Counted from the first letter of the stretch, positions 53,471 to 62,201 are shown. The stretch is DNA of 64,000 nt from Promethearchaeota archaeon (GCA_030603385.1 JAUVXW010000022.1:1-64000), one strand, 5' to 3'. The notes: generated by a model not told the origin, from the sequence alone. Numbers and translations are program-made.

Positions 53471-54610
53471 ATGGTAGAAAAAGCGGTAGAAGAAACAATC
53501 AGTTCTACATCAGATGGTATTGTGTTCTTGGAACATGATATTCTTAAGAGTTTTATGAAAGATGTTTTTATTGGGCTTAAAGTTCCAAAAGAAGATGCTG
53601 AGATTATTGTTGATGTTCTTATAACGTCAGATTTAAGGGGTATTGATTCGCATGGTATTCAAAGATGTAAAATGTATTATGATCGAATACGAGAAGGGAT
53701 TTACAATCCAAAAACAGAAATCGAAATTGTAAACGATAACATAGCTACTGCTGTTATTGATGGACATTGTGGAATGGGGCATGTAATTGCCTACAAAGCT
53801 ATGAAAATGGCAATTCAGAAAGCCAAGCTTTATGGTCTCGGAGCAGTAGCAGTGCGCAACAGTTCGCACTTTGGAATCGCAGGTTACTACAGTCTTATGG
53901 CGATTAAAGAAGGAATGATTGGATTTGTAACCACTAATACGCGCCCTGCTGTTCCTCCGACCTTTGGGGTTGAGCCAATGCTAGGAACTAATCCATTAAC
54001 CTACGGCGCTCCTACAGATGAGGCGTTTCCATTCCTTATGGATGCAGCAACCTCAATTATACAAAGAGGTAAAGTAGAAATATATAATCGAATTCATAAA
54101 CCACTTCCAAATGGATTAATTATTTCTAATAATGGTAATTCAAAAACAGATCCAAGTATTGTATTAAACAAATTACTTAACCGCTCTGCAGCATTATTAC
54201 CTTTAGGAGGGGAAGGCGAAGCTACTTCAGGGCATAAAGGGTATGGTTATGCTACTTTCTCTGAAATCCTTTCTTCAGCCTTACAGGATGGAATTTACCT
54301 TCGAGACACAGCTGGAGTAACTGAAAACGGTCAAAAAAGGCTAAAAGTAGGACACTTTTTTCTAGCTATTAACGTAAGTAATTTTTTACCCATAGAGAGA
54401 TTTAAGGAAATCGCAGGTAATATTATGAGAGAATTAAGACACTCCAAGTTAGCTCCGGGTAAGAATAAAATATACACGGCTGGAGAAAAGGAGTTTAATG
54501 CTGAGATGGAAAGAAGAGAAACCGGTATTCCAATAAATAAAAGCCTACAAAATGATATTAAAATCATGCAGAGAGAACTTGGATTAGATAAATATGATTT
54601 TTCATTTTAA
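53471..54610 (+). CDS. Malate/L-lactate dehydrogenase family oxidoreductase (Ldh2), copy 2
   Basis: A 379-residue paralog of the preceding gene with an N-terminal extension of about 14 residues (VEKAVEETISSTSDG). Motifs TSDLRGIDSHGIQR, AVRNSSHFGIAGYYSLMA and GTNPLTYGAPT agree, and the tail TGIPINKSLQNDIKIMQREL matches copy 1. Substitution NPLTVGAPT to NPLTYGAPT in the substrate region might alter specificity. Convergent with the CDF transporter. Confidence 0.92.
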   Translation: MVEKAVEETISSTSDGIVFLEHDILKSFMKDVFIGLKVPKEDAEIIVDVLITSDLRGIDSHGIQRCKMYYDRIREGIYNPKTEIEIVNDNIATAVIDGHCGMGHVIAYKAMKMAIQKAKLYGLGAVAVRNSSHFGIAGYYSLMAIKEGMIGFVTTNTRPAVPPTFGVEPMLGTNPLTYGAPTDEAFPFLMDAATSIIQRGKVEIYNRIHKPLPNGLIISNNGNSKTDPSIVLNKLLNRSAALLPLGGEGEATSGHKGYGYATFSEILSSALQDGIYLRDTAGVTENGQKRLKVGHFFLAINVSNFLPIERFKEIAGNIMRELRHSKLAPGKNKIYTAGEKEFNAEMERRETGIPINKSLQNDIKIMQRELGLDKYDFSF

Positions 54611-54625
54611 TTATTTTAAATTACT

Positions 54626-56065
54626 TTAAAAAACAATTCCATCAGTTCGTCCTTCTAATGGTTCTGAATGGAGGATTATTGTATCTAAATTATCAATTCC
54701 TAAATCCTCACGAATATTTCTTTCTAATTCTGAAATATAGTTATGAGTTTCTGAAATATTCAGAGATCCATCAAAAAAAACGTGTACTTCTAAGATACAA
54801 TTATCTAATGTAGCCCAAAATTCTAGTCCATGATATCCCCTTACTTGAGGGTTGCGCTTTAGAGCTTCTTCAACCACCTCATTAATATGTTCTAGCATTT
54901 CGGGTCCAACATCGACACATTTAATTTGGTTTGGAGATAAGGCTTCGCTATACATTAAACTTTCAATATGGGTTATTACTCGAGATAAGTAGGGTGCTTG
55001 TTTTTTTATTTCCCTTTCAAAATCAGTACAAATTTTATGTGCTTCTGAAAGTGAAAGGGTTTCGTTAACTACAACAATTAGTGAAATAAAGTATTCATCC
55101 TCAATTCTAAAAAGATTTAGATCTTTAAAGTTTATTATATTTGGGTATTCTGATTTCATAGAATAAATAAGATTAATTAAACCTTCTCCTAATGATTTTT
55201 CACTAGCTAACGGATTCATTTCTACAATACACTCAACATTATAGAGAGGGAATATTTTTTTACTCATGTTTCTAATCGAGGTTGTTATTTCATTTGCATG
55301 AACAATTGAAATGTGGTCTTCTACGGATAAGTGAACTTCTAAAAATAGAGTCTTACCACTAACTCTCATTTTAATATCATGAACACCTACGACGTGTTCA
55401 AGGGCAAACATTTCCTGTCTTAACTTTTCCACGATAATTGAGCTTATTGGATTTGTATCTATAAGTTCTTTTACCCCTACTTTAGCTAATTTAAACGCTC
55501 CAGTAATAATCCAAACAGAAAGTACAATACTAAGAATAGGGTCGAGAAAAATTATATTAAAAGAAGCGAAAACAAAACTTAATAAGACTATAATAGCTCG
55601 TATGGAATCTTGAAATAAATTAAGACCTTGTATTTCCATCGTAAGACTTTTCTGTTGTTTTCCCTGCGAAATTAATATTCTTGAAAAAATAAAGTTAACT
55701 ATAAAGGAAACAATAAGTATGACTAAACCAAATTCTGGATTTAAGATTTGAAATCTACTTGCTATGCCTACTTGAATAGCATTATATATCAATATAACAT
55801 ATATATTTATTAATATTATTCCTTGGATCAATCCAGAAATGGAATCTATTTTACTATGGCCGTACGTATGTTCGTAATCTGCTGGTTTCTGGCTAGTATG
55901 TAATGAATATAATGTTATAGAGACAAACAAAATATCAGTAAGAGTATCTGCGGTTTCAGATAAGAAACTTAAACTTCCGGTTATCAAAACTCCAAAAAGC
56001 TTTATTGATGACTGGAATAATATTATAATAAGAGTTAATATTCCAAATTTGATTTTGATATCCAT
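54626..56065 (-). CDS. Cation diffusion facilitator with triplicated C-terminal domain
   Basis: A 479-residue CDF metal transporter. The membrane domain (about 1-200) has the zinc-site motifs SETADTLTD and YEHTYGHSKID, and LFQDSIRAII. After it come three consecutive ZT-dimer-like ferredoxin-fold domains: FALEHVVGVHDIKMRVSGKT with HLSVEDHISIVHANEI, then FRIEDEYFISLIVVVNETLS with SEAHKICTDFEREIK, then ATLDNCILEVHVFFDGSLNI with SETHNYISELERNIR. Ordinary CDF proteins have one such domain in about 300 residues. Exports Zn2+, Fe2+, Mn2+ or similar. Confidence 0.9.
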   Translation of the reverse strand: MDIKIKFGILTLIIILFQSSIKLFGVLITGSLSFLSETADTLTDILFVSITLYSLHTSQKPADYEHTYGHSKIDSISGLIQGIILINIYVILIYNAIQVGIASRFQILNPEFGLVILIVSFIVNFIFSRILISQGKQQKSLTMEIQGLNLFQDSIRAIIVLLSFVFASFNIIFLDPILSIVLSVWIITGAFKLAKVGVKELIDTNPISSIIVEKLRQEMFALEHVVGVHDIKMRVSGKTLFLEVHLSVEDHISIVHANEITTSIRNMSKKIFPLYNVECIVEMNPLASEKSLGEGLINLIYSMKSEYPNIINFKDLNLFRIEDEYFISLIVVVNETLSLSEAHKICTDFEREIKKQAPYLSRVITHIESLMYSEALSPNQIKCVDVGPEMLEHINEVVEEALKRNPQVRGYHGLEFWATLDNCILEVHVFFDGSLNISETHNYISELERNIREDLGIDNLDTIILHSEPLEGRTDGIVF

Positions 56066-56390
56066 TTTTTAATCGTTTGAAATAAAAATAAAACCATTAA
56101 AGATGTAATAGATGAATTCTAAGATAAATATTTTGTAAATAAAACTTTACTTATTCCCTGCTTCTTAATTATATTCTGAAAAATATGTGTTAAGCAAATT
56201 TTTAAACCATATTTCTTAGATAATCAATTTGAGATTTAAAAAAGAAGTTACCTAGACATTTATGTAATTCTTATTATATTTCTTAAAAAATGGACTACTA
56301 AAATAATAAGTCAGGTTTAATTTTATTAAATACAAAAAAGCTAAAGCTTATAAAACTAGTTTAAAAAAGGTTTAGTAATAATTATACTAT
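56066..56390. other. AT-rich intergenic region
   Basis: 325 nt between two minus-strand genes. It contains an AAGCTTATAA string (56344-56353) and T-rich runs. No open frame or structured RNA is apparent. It should contain the promoter of the CDF gene. Confidence 0.4.
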
Positions 56391-57266
56391 TTATTCTAGT
56401 AATTCTCCTTTAGCAACAATATATGCTTTCCCCCCTACAGAGACACTAATCTGACCTTCTTTTTCTTCTGATCTTAACAATAATAAACTCGGTCTCCCAA
56501 TTTCGTAACCTTGTTCTACTCTAATATCAACACTACTTTTACCAAAATATTGATGATGTACCAGATATGAAGCTAAACATCCATTCCCTGAACCAGTTGC
56601 GGGATCCTCGAATCCAGGGACTTCAGTAAAAACACGAACACTCATATGATTTCCTTTTTTGCGAGCTTCAGGACAAAATATCAATATAGATTTAGCATTG
56701 GTATTTTCTACTAAATCAAAAAACTTTTCTCGCTCTACTCGAGCTCTTTTTAAAGCATCTAGAGTCTTCAATGGAACAATGATAAAAGGGAGCCCCGTAG
56801 AAACTTCTTGAATAGGAAACCTAATATCAATATCTTCTTCTCTTAGATATAATGTATTAGTAATTAATTCTGGATCAAAAAATTGTCCAAAAGCAGGAAC
56901 ATTTTGTTCCATCCAAATTTCTTCAGCTTCACCAGATTTATATTTAAATAATATGGGGATTTGGCCAATTTTGAGATTTAGCAGAAGTGTTTTAATATTC
57001 GATTTTATTATTTCTCTTTGAATAACATAAGCTGTCCCTAAAGCTGGGTGTCCAGCAAAGGGTAACTCCATTTCGGGTGTAAAAATACGAACAGTATAAT
57101 TTTCAATTGAAGTAATAAATGTCGTTTCAGAATAATTCATTTCCTTCGCTATTTTTTGCATTTCAGAATCCGTAATTCCATTTTCACATAAAAAGACTGC
57201 AAGTTGATTTCCTTCGAACTTTTTTTCAGCAAAAACATCCACAATATAAAATGTACATTTAGGCAT
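56391..57266 (-). CDS. PhzF family isomerase/epimerase-like protein
   Basis: A 291-residue PhzF/diaminopimelate-epimerase-fold protein. Conserved: FYIVDVFAEKKFEGNQLAVF, NYSETTFI (catalytic Glu), FTPEMELPFAGHPALGTAYV and FEDPATGSGNGCLASYLV. PhzF itself isomerises trans-2,3-dihydro-3-hydroxyanthranilate, but most archaeal homologs have unknown substrates. Length and motifs intact. Confidence 0.93.
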   Translation of the reverse strand: MPKCTFYIVDVFAEKKFEGNQLAVFLCENGITDSEMQKIAKEMNYSETTFITSIENYTVRIFTPEMELPFAGHPALGTAYVIQREIIKSNIKTLLLNLKIGQIPILFKYKSGEAEEIWMEQNVPAFGQFFDPELITNTLYLREEDIDIRFPIQEVSTGLPFIIVPLKTLDALKRARVEREKFFDLVENTNAKSILIFCPEARKKGNHMSVRVFTEVPGFEDPATGSGNGCLASYLVHHQYFGKSSVDIRVEQGYEIGRPSLLLLRSEEKEGQISVSVGGKAYIVAKGELLE

Positions 57267-57361
57267 TTTCTACCCCTCTTATTTGTTAAAGCTTAAGATA
57301 TAAAATTAATAGTAGTAATATGAAAATAAATGTTTTTGATTTTCTTCATTATTTTAAAATT

Positions 57362-57807
57362 TTATTTTGCTAGTGTTATTCCAAACTCTTTACATTTTGG
57401 GAGATCTTCTTCTACGATTGGTCCTTTCATCCCTCCAACTTTAATAGATAATCCAGAACTTGCTTGATTTAAATTTGGCATAACCTCATTGATTTGTTTT
57501 TCCATTTTTTTACTGCTTTTTCATAATCCTTTGACATATATGTATCAAATACAGCAAAAGATTTTCCCTTTAATGAAGCATTGGGAAGACCCTTTATGAA
57601 TTTCTTAACAGATTTCGTATGACGCCCCACATGATTCGGAGAACCAACAAGAATTAAATCGTAAATCTCATCTTTATTCAGATCAATCTCTTTCACATTT
57701 TCAATTGTGACCTCATTTTCTTCAATAGTTTTAAGGCCTTCACCAATCAATTCTGCCACTTTTTTAGTATTTCCGTGTTTTGTATCATATACTATAAGAA
57801 TTTTAAT
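57362..57807 (-). CDS. Flavodoxin, probable ATT start, frame broken in an A7 run
   Basis: A flavodoxin-domain protein of about 147 residues: FMN phosphate loop LIVYDTKHGNTKKVAE, LILVGSPNHVGRHTKSVKKF, and SFAVFDTYMSKDYEKAV. The reading frame has an ATT start (57807) after GGAGTGA and 6 nt; the first GTG is at 57759, past the FMN loop. After AVKK the main frame meets a premature stop, while one extra A in the seven-A run (57505-57511) continues into KMEKQINEVMPNLNQASSG and KVGGMKGPIVEEDLPKCKEF to TAA at 57362. It is either an assembly error or a genuine frameshift. FMN electron carrier. Confidence 0.75.
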
Positions 57808-57894
57808 CTTATTTCACTCCTTTATTTCAATTATGTTTTAATTAATTCAGTATAAATTAATTCTTTACATTAGTAATAAAAATTTGGGATATTT

Positions 57895-58080
57895 TTGTAT
57901 TCCGAAATGGGAGTGAGTATGGATCTATGGATGATTGGGTTCTGGGATGCAGGCATTTTAGGTGATGGATGGGTAAATGATATAGATGCGTATAATAATG
58001 GTTATAACACTTCAGCGAGAATGTTTACTATTAAGTCTTATTGTATGCTTTATGTCAAGTTGGTATTAGTGAACATTTAG
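57895..58080 (+). pseudogene. Fragment of a tetraspan membrane protein
   Basis: Encodes SEMGVSMDLWMIGFWDAG, ILGDGWVNDIDAYNNGYN and then a degenerate tail, aligning to the extracytoplasmic loop of the intact membrane protein at 58414 (FMGQNADLWLISYWDGGTYLG, KGWVDEIRI). The hydrophobic helices before and after are lost or frameshifted. It is a decayed duplicate about 0.3 kb upstream of the intact gene. Confidence 0.65.
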
Positions 58081-58413
58081 TTTAAAGAAAATACCATTAA
58101 CATCAAAATCCATTTTTGATTTATTATTGATTATTTAATATTAATCATTGATCATGTGCCAAAAAAATATGAAGAGAAAAGAAACATACCCTTTCTAACA
58201 TTTTTAATTAATGTTATCTGATACTACTTCAACATCGAAATCCTTAAAATTGATGTAGCTGCAAATCTACTAGTTTTGTTATAATTATAGAGAAAATAGG
58301 TTTGTAATATTGATAGATCGCTTCGATTACAAATATTTAAATATTTTCAAATCACATCTTTACTTACACAAATTTGTATATAAAAAAAAAGACTTAATGA
58401 GAGTTGATATCCA
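58081..58413. other. Intergenic region upstream of a membrane protein gene
   Basis: 333 nt of AT-rich DNA between the gene fragment and the intact paralog. Nothing beyond likely promoter sequence is seen. Confidence 0.4.
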
Positions 58414-58965
58414 ATGGCTGATTGGAAAGAATATATATGGGTTTTACCTATTATTGGTGGTATCTTCGCAATCATATCGATTATTACTCCTGTGGCTTCC
58501 TTTTCCTTTATGGGGCAGAATGCGGATCTATGGTTGATTTCGTATTGGGATGGAGGTACTTATTTGGGTAAGGGATGGGTAGATGAAATAAGGATTAATT
58601 ATATGGAATATTCATATACAGCTGAAATAACCGCTAGTAAACTTCCTTTTTTATTAGGTTTTTGGGGTGTATTAATTGGTGGTATTATAGCGCTAGGCGT
58701 AGGTGGGCTAGGTTATCGTGGAAATTTTAGAAAAGGCCTTGCTTTGCTTAGTGGGATTTTAATGATTGCTCTTACACTTCTTTTTATATGGTGGGTAGAG
58801 TATGATAATGACCTCTTCTCTTATCCAACATTGACGATTGTTGATCCATATCAAGAGGTAGAATTATTGGGACCTGATATTGGCTTTGGATTAATTGGTC
58901 CTTTTATTGGTGGGGCCTTTTGCCTCGCTGGGGGTTTAATTCCCACTAAGGCTAGAATAGGATAA
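58414..58965 (+). CDS. Tetraspan-type small membrane protein
   Basis: A 183-residue protein with four hydrophobic helices (about residues 8-30, 78-100, 108-130 and 155-178) and a Trp-rich outside loop after helix 1 (DLWLISYWDGGTYLGKGW). The N-terminus MADWKEYIWVLPIIGG resembles the protein encoded at 14011-14553. A fragmentary copy lies upstream at 57895. No known function. A hairpin plus T/A run follows 37 nt after the stop. Confidence 0.7.
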   Translation: MADWKEYIWVLPIIGGIFAIISIITPVASFSFMGQNADLWLISYWDGGTYLGKGWVDEIRINYMEYSYTAEITASKLPFLLGFWGVLIGGIIALGVGGLGYRGNFRKGLALLSGILMIALTLLFIWWVEYDNDLFSYPTLTIVDPYQEVELLGPDIGFGLIGPFIGGAFCLAGGLIPTKARIG

Positions 58966-59002
58966 ATTTTCAAATATTTTTTTTTTAAAATTAATTAAAA
59001 TG

Positions 59003-59026
59003 ATCGTGAAACACCTCTTTCACGAT
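59003..59026 (+). terminator. Hairpin with T-rich tail
   Basis: ATCGTGAAA-cacctc-TTTCACGAT, a 9-bp perfect stem (one more G-U pair possible) followed by a T/A-rich run. It lies 37 nt after the stop codon of the membrane protein gene and looks like a transcript 3'-end signal. Confidence 0.5.
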
Positions 59027-59148
59027 TCTTTATATATATAGCAGTAATATGTTTTTGTAATTTTTTAACTTCTGCAATTATACTTTAATATTTTTTTATT
59101 ATTTTATTTATTTCTTTACTTCTCTTATGAAATAGGGCTTTATTTTTT

Positions 59149-60468
59149 TTAATAATAATTTTCCAAATCTTTTAATGGAGATGCATCAAAACCATCTAAT
59201 AGTCCATCATAATCAGTATCAGGATTATTTGGATTAGTTCCACTATTAATTTCTTTAACATCTTTTAATCCATCAGCATCTGTATCTTTTAGCTTTGACA
59301 TATCAAGCATATTTATCTGTTTTCCTCCAAGATTGAAAGAAATAAATGTTATTTTGTCTGGACTGTATTTATATTCTATTAAATGAAATCCCGAGGTTAA
59401 AAGACCATATGACTTCGATATAGAATGAGCTGTAAAATCAGTATTAATTTCAACATCCTTAAGTGTTAAATCATCGTCGTCAATACTTATATCTGATATT
59501 ATCCCACTAAAAACATGTATTGATAAATATTTACTGCCAGTATATCCATCTGGAATATAACAGCGGAAAAGACCTGTTTCATTAATATAATTATCAACAT
59601 TAGTCATTATAGCTCCTTTTTCAAAATATCCCCATACGTTTGGAATTGTAGGATCTAATTCAGAATTAAAATTTTGTTTTTGTACTTCCTCTACATCTGA
59701 AATTAAATCATTATCCCAATCATATGATGAAATTATTTTGTAGTCAATAGTTCCATTCCCTTTAATTTTTATTTGATGTTGATCTGGTTTCATATGTAAA
59801 TCGAATTGTAAATATGTTCCATCATATTTAAAAGCAATTACATAAACAGAATCAATCTCAGGGTATTCTGGCACAGGATATACATCATTTATTACCACAT
59901 CATCTACTTCTAAATATAAACAATTATAAGTAAAATTTGGTTGTAGTAAAATTGATATCAATCCACTTCCATTAAATAATATTTCTTCAGGTGTTACCAT
60001 ATTTACAGTTATTATATCTTCCTTTATATATAATGGTTGAACAGATATCCAATCAAAAATATCATTATCAATATCATCTTGGCTTATGCTAATATTATAT
60101 GAATTAAAATTCTCGCCAAAATCAACAGGTAAAACATTTAATCCATAACTTACATCATATTGAGTGTCATTGAACGTAAAAGTAGTATAATCAGTATTTT
60201 TAATATCTGTTATAATATAACACTCTTCCTTTGCACTAAAATTATAAAGTGTTTGATCGACATCATCCTCATATAGATACTCCGGGAAATCTGGATTATA
60301 CCAACTTCCTTTGAGTTTATCATTATTTCTCCCTGAACCTAACAGATTATCATCTAAAAACGGAGTAAGTCCAGAGAATAAAGTAAGAGTAATAATTAAA
60401 CACGCAATTAGACCATGTCGATATTTTTTTTTTCTTTTTCTTTGTTTAATGCTTAACATTATTTTCAT
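59149..60468 (-). CDS. Secreted calcium-binding-repeat surface protein
   Basis: A 439-residue exported protein: a basic N-terminus and hydrophobic stretch at about 19-35 (GLIACLIITLTLFSGLTPF) form a signal peptide or anchor. The body is beta-rich, with acidic DNDLISDVEEVQKQNF around residue 260 and, at the C-terminus, tandem thrombospondin type 3-like Ca2+ motifs: DTDADGLKDVKEINSGTNP and DTDYDGLLDGFD. Such repeats are common in archaeal and bacterial surface proteins. Function: cell envelope or adhesion. Confidence 0.8.
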   Translation of the reverse strand: MKIMLSIKQRKRKKKYRHGLIACLIITLTLFSGLTPFLDDNLLGSGRNNDKLKGSWYNPDFPEYLYEDDVDQTLYNFSAKEECYIITDIKNTDYTTFTFNDTQYDVSYGLNVLPVDFGENFNSYNISISQDDIDNDIFDWISVQPLYIKEDIITVNMVTPEEILFNGSGLISILLQPNFTYNCLYLEVDDVVINDVYPVPEYPEIDSVYVIAFKYDGTYLQFDLHMKPDQHQIKIKGNGTIDYKIISSYDWDNDLISDVEEVQKQNFNSELDPTIPNVWGYFEKGAIMTNVDNYINETGLFRCYIPDGYTGSKYLSIHVFSGIISDISIDDDDLTLKDVEINTDFTAHSISKSYGLLTSGFHLIEYKYSPDKITFISFNLGGKQINMLDMSKLKDTDADGLKDVKEINSGTNPNNPDTDYDGLLDGFDASPLKDLENYY

Positions 60469-60891
60469 CTTTTAGCTTATTTTTAAGTAAATGTATGTCA
60501 CCCTCTTTTTCATAAAAAGAATAAGTCAAGAAAAATTGGATTACTCTTAATAACTAATTTTTTTTTATATAAAAATCTTATAGTGAAAAAGTTTACTAAT
60601 TTAATGATCCTAAAACTATGTTTATGTTATTTTCCTATTTTTTTGGTCATATCCAACGTTTTTATCACTTTTTTTGAAAAGAAGAGAATTATTAATTGTT
60701 AGATAATCATAAAAAATCAATCGATTATATGAATATGATTTTCATGCATATTTATTGATTGATATATTCGCCATAAGCATGTTTTTAAAGTAAAAAAATA
60801 ATATCTCAATTGAGAATACGGACCTAATATTCCTCCATTTTGTAAGCTATAATTTAGGGCCTTTCTCTTTAATATTTGAAGAGGAATGTTA
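60469..60891. other. AT-rich intergenic region with palindrome
   Basis: 423 nt with no gene. It contains a perfect 12-bp palindrome TCTCAATTGAGA at 60804-60815, 77 nt before the small zinc-protein ORF, and T-rich tracts. No structured RNA or ORF was found. Confidence 0.4.
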
Positions 60892-61029
60892 ATGTCAAGA
60901 ACTTATGTAAAAGGAAGAAATAAATACAAAAGACTCGATTGTAAACATGGACATTGTTTTTACTGTGGATGGGATAAAAAAAAATCAATGAAAGGAAAAA
61001 CTGAAAAAAAAAAGAATTTAATTTTATAA
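60892..61029 (+). CDS. Small basic zinc-binding-like protein
   Basis: A 45-residue frame with GAGG about 8 nt upstream: MSRTYVKGRNKYKRLDCKHG followed by HCFYCGWDKKKSMKGK. The C-x2-H-x-H/C-x2-C cluster (CKHGHCFYCG) could bind zinc, and the strong positive charge suggests RNA or DNA contact. Ends convergently with the small GTPase gene. Too short for firm support. Confidence 0.5.
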   Translation: MSRTYVKGRNKYKRLDCKHGHCFYCGWDKKKSMKGKTEKKKNLIL

Positions 61030-61054
61030 ATTTATCCATACCTGGGGTTCTTTA

Positions 61055-61624
61055 TTAATCCTGATTTAGAATCATTTCTATGAATTTCCTAAACATTTTT
61101 TTTTCTACATTTTCTCTTGTTTGAAGAGAGATCTCCATCGATTCTGAAATATTATTCTCTTCTTTAAATTTCTTTACTTGATCGTTAGATACTTCTCGAT
61201 ATTCTTCCAAGTCTAATTTATTTCCTACTAATAAGAGGGGAAAATCATATTTTTCCCTAGCTTTTTTTACATCCTGAAGAACTATAGATAAGAAATCCAA
61301 ACTTTTTGAATTAGTAATATCATACAATAGGATAACTCCATTGGAACCATTAATAAAAAAGTGATATAAAAAAGTGATATTTCTCTCTTGCATCATCTTT
61401 ATCAGACCATATCCATAATCCTCTTTATCAGAAAATATCCATAATTGTAGTTTTGCCTTCTTTCCTTTAATTTCTATATTTTTTGAAAAGAAATCAACAC
61501 CAATAGTACTTCCATAATTCAAATCAGAGCCCACTTTTTCTAAAAATCTTGCTAAGGTTTTTTTTCCTACATCTTTATCTGCAAACAAACAAACCTTAAA
61601 TAAATAATCATATTCTTCAGCCAT
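61055..61624 (-). CDS. Rab/Ras-like small GTPase with degenerate G3 motif
   Basis: A 189-residue small GTPase. G1: LFADKDVGKKTLARF (first Gly of GxxxxGKT replaced by Ala, Lys kept); switch I threonine region NYGSTIGVDF matches Rab TIGVDF; G3 is KLQLWIFSDKEDYGYG where DTAGQ is expected, so the metal Asp and catalytic Gln are lost; G4 LVGNKLDLEEYREV is intact; G5 ISLQTRENV replaces SAK. Asgard archaea encode many such proteins, some with altered motifs. It probably binds nucleotide but may not hydrolyse GTP normally. ATG 61624 preferred: GAGGTAG lies 7-8 nt upstream. Confidence 0.87.
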   Translation of the reverse strand: MAEEYDYLFKVCLFADKDVGKKTLARFLEKVGSDLNYGSTIGVDFFSKNIEIKGKKAKLQLWIFSDKEDYGYGLIKMMQERNITFLYHFFINGSNGVILLYDITNSKSLDFLSIVLQDVKKAREKYDFPLLLVGNKLDLEEYREVSNDQVKKFKEENNISESMEISLQTRENVEKKMFRKFIEMILNQD

Positions 61625-61658
61625 ATTTTTTTCTACCTCTTTCAATCATTCTAATATT

Positions 61659-62201
61659 TTAACAAAAATTCTGGTATTTAATTTTAAATATATTTTTTAA
61701 TATCTCAGCTAATTCTTTATTCGCATCTCCACAGGACTTAAGAATTATTTTCGATTGTTTTAGATACGAGATTTGTTTTTCTTTATCCCAAACATCCATA
61801 TCTAATAGATTGTCTATTCTATCAGCAATTTTAATAATTCTTGCCTCTCTTGAAAAATATTTGAAATTTTCTAACCATTCCTCTTTTTCAATTTCTTCAG
61901 GTTGAGTAAGTTCGTTTACAATTACAGCAACTTTACTTCCAAATAATCTTTCAATTTCTTCTAATCTTGTATCAGTTTCCTTAAGAACATCATGTAATAA
62001 AGCAGAAATCATTAGTTCTTTATGTTCATATTCATTGTATCCAAAAGCTCGTAAAATTGATTTAATTCGAATAGGGTGAGCAACATAAGGAACTAGTTTT
62101 CCATCTCGTTTTAGATTATCATATTTTATAAAAGCATACGAATTCGCATCCCAATAATTTGATAACTCTTGTATTTTATTCACTTCCTTTTTCAATCTCA
62201 T
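61659..62201 (-). CDS. MESH1-like HD-domain hydrolase
   Basis: A 180-residue HD-superfamily phosphohydrolase of the RelA/SpoT hydrolase type: YVAHPIRIKSILRAFG (metal His), ISALLHDVLKETDT (HD pair), then KIADRIDNLLDMDVW (second Asp). Stand-alone members (MESH1, small alarmone hydrolases) cleave (p)ppGpp or NADPH. No synthetase domain is present. The start overlaps the end of the upstream RHH protein by 26 nt, so they are translated together, and the GTPase gene follows 34 nt further on, suggesting one operon. Confidence 0.87.
   Translation of the reverse strand: MRLKKEVNKIQELSNYWDANSYAFIKYDNLKRDGKLVPYVAHPIRIKSILRAFGYNEYEHKELMISALLHDVLKETDTRLEEIERLFGSKVAVIVNELTQPEEIEKEEWLENFKYFSREARIIKIADRIDNLLDMDVWDKEKQISYLKQSKIILKSCGDANKELAEILKNIFKIKYQNFC

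Noticed and set aside
58310..58537. 75-codon plus-strand frame
   Set aside because: Overlaps the intact membrane protein gene (ATG 58414) in a different frame and has no coding character of its own.
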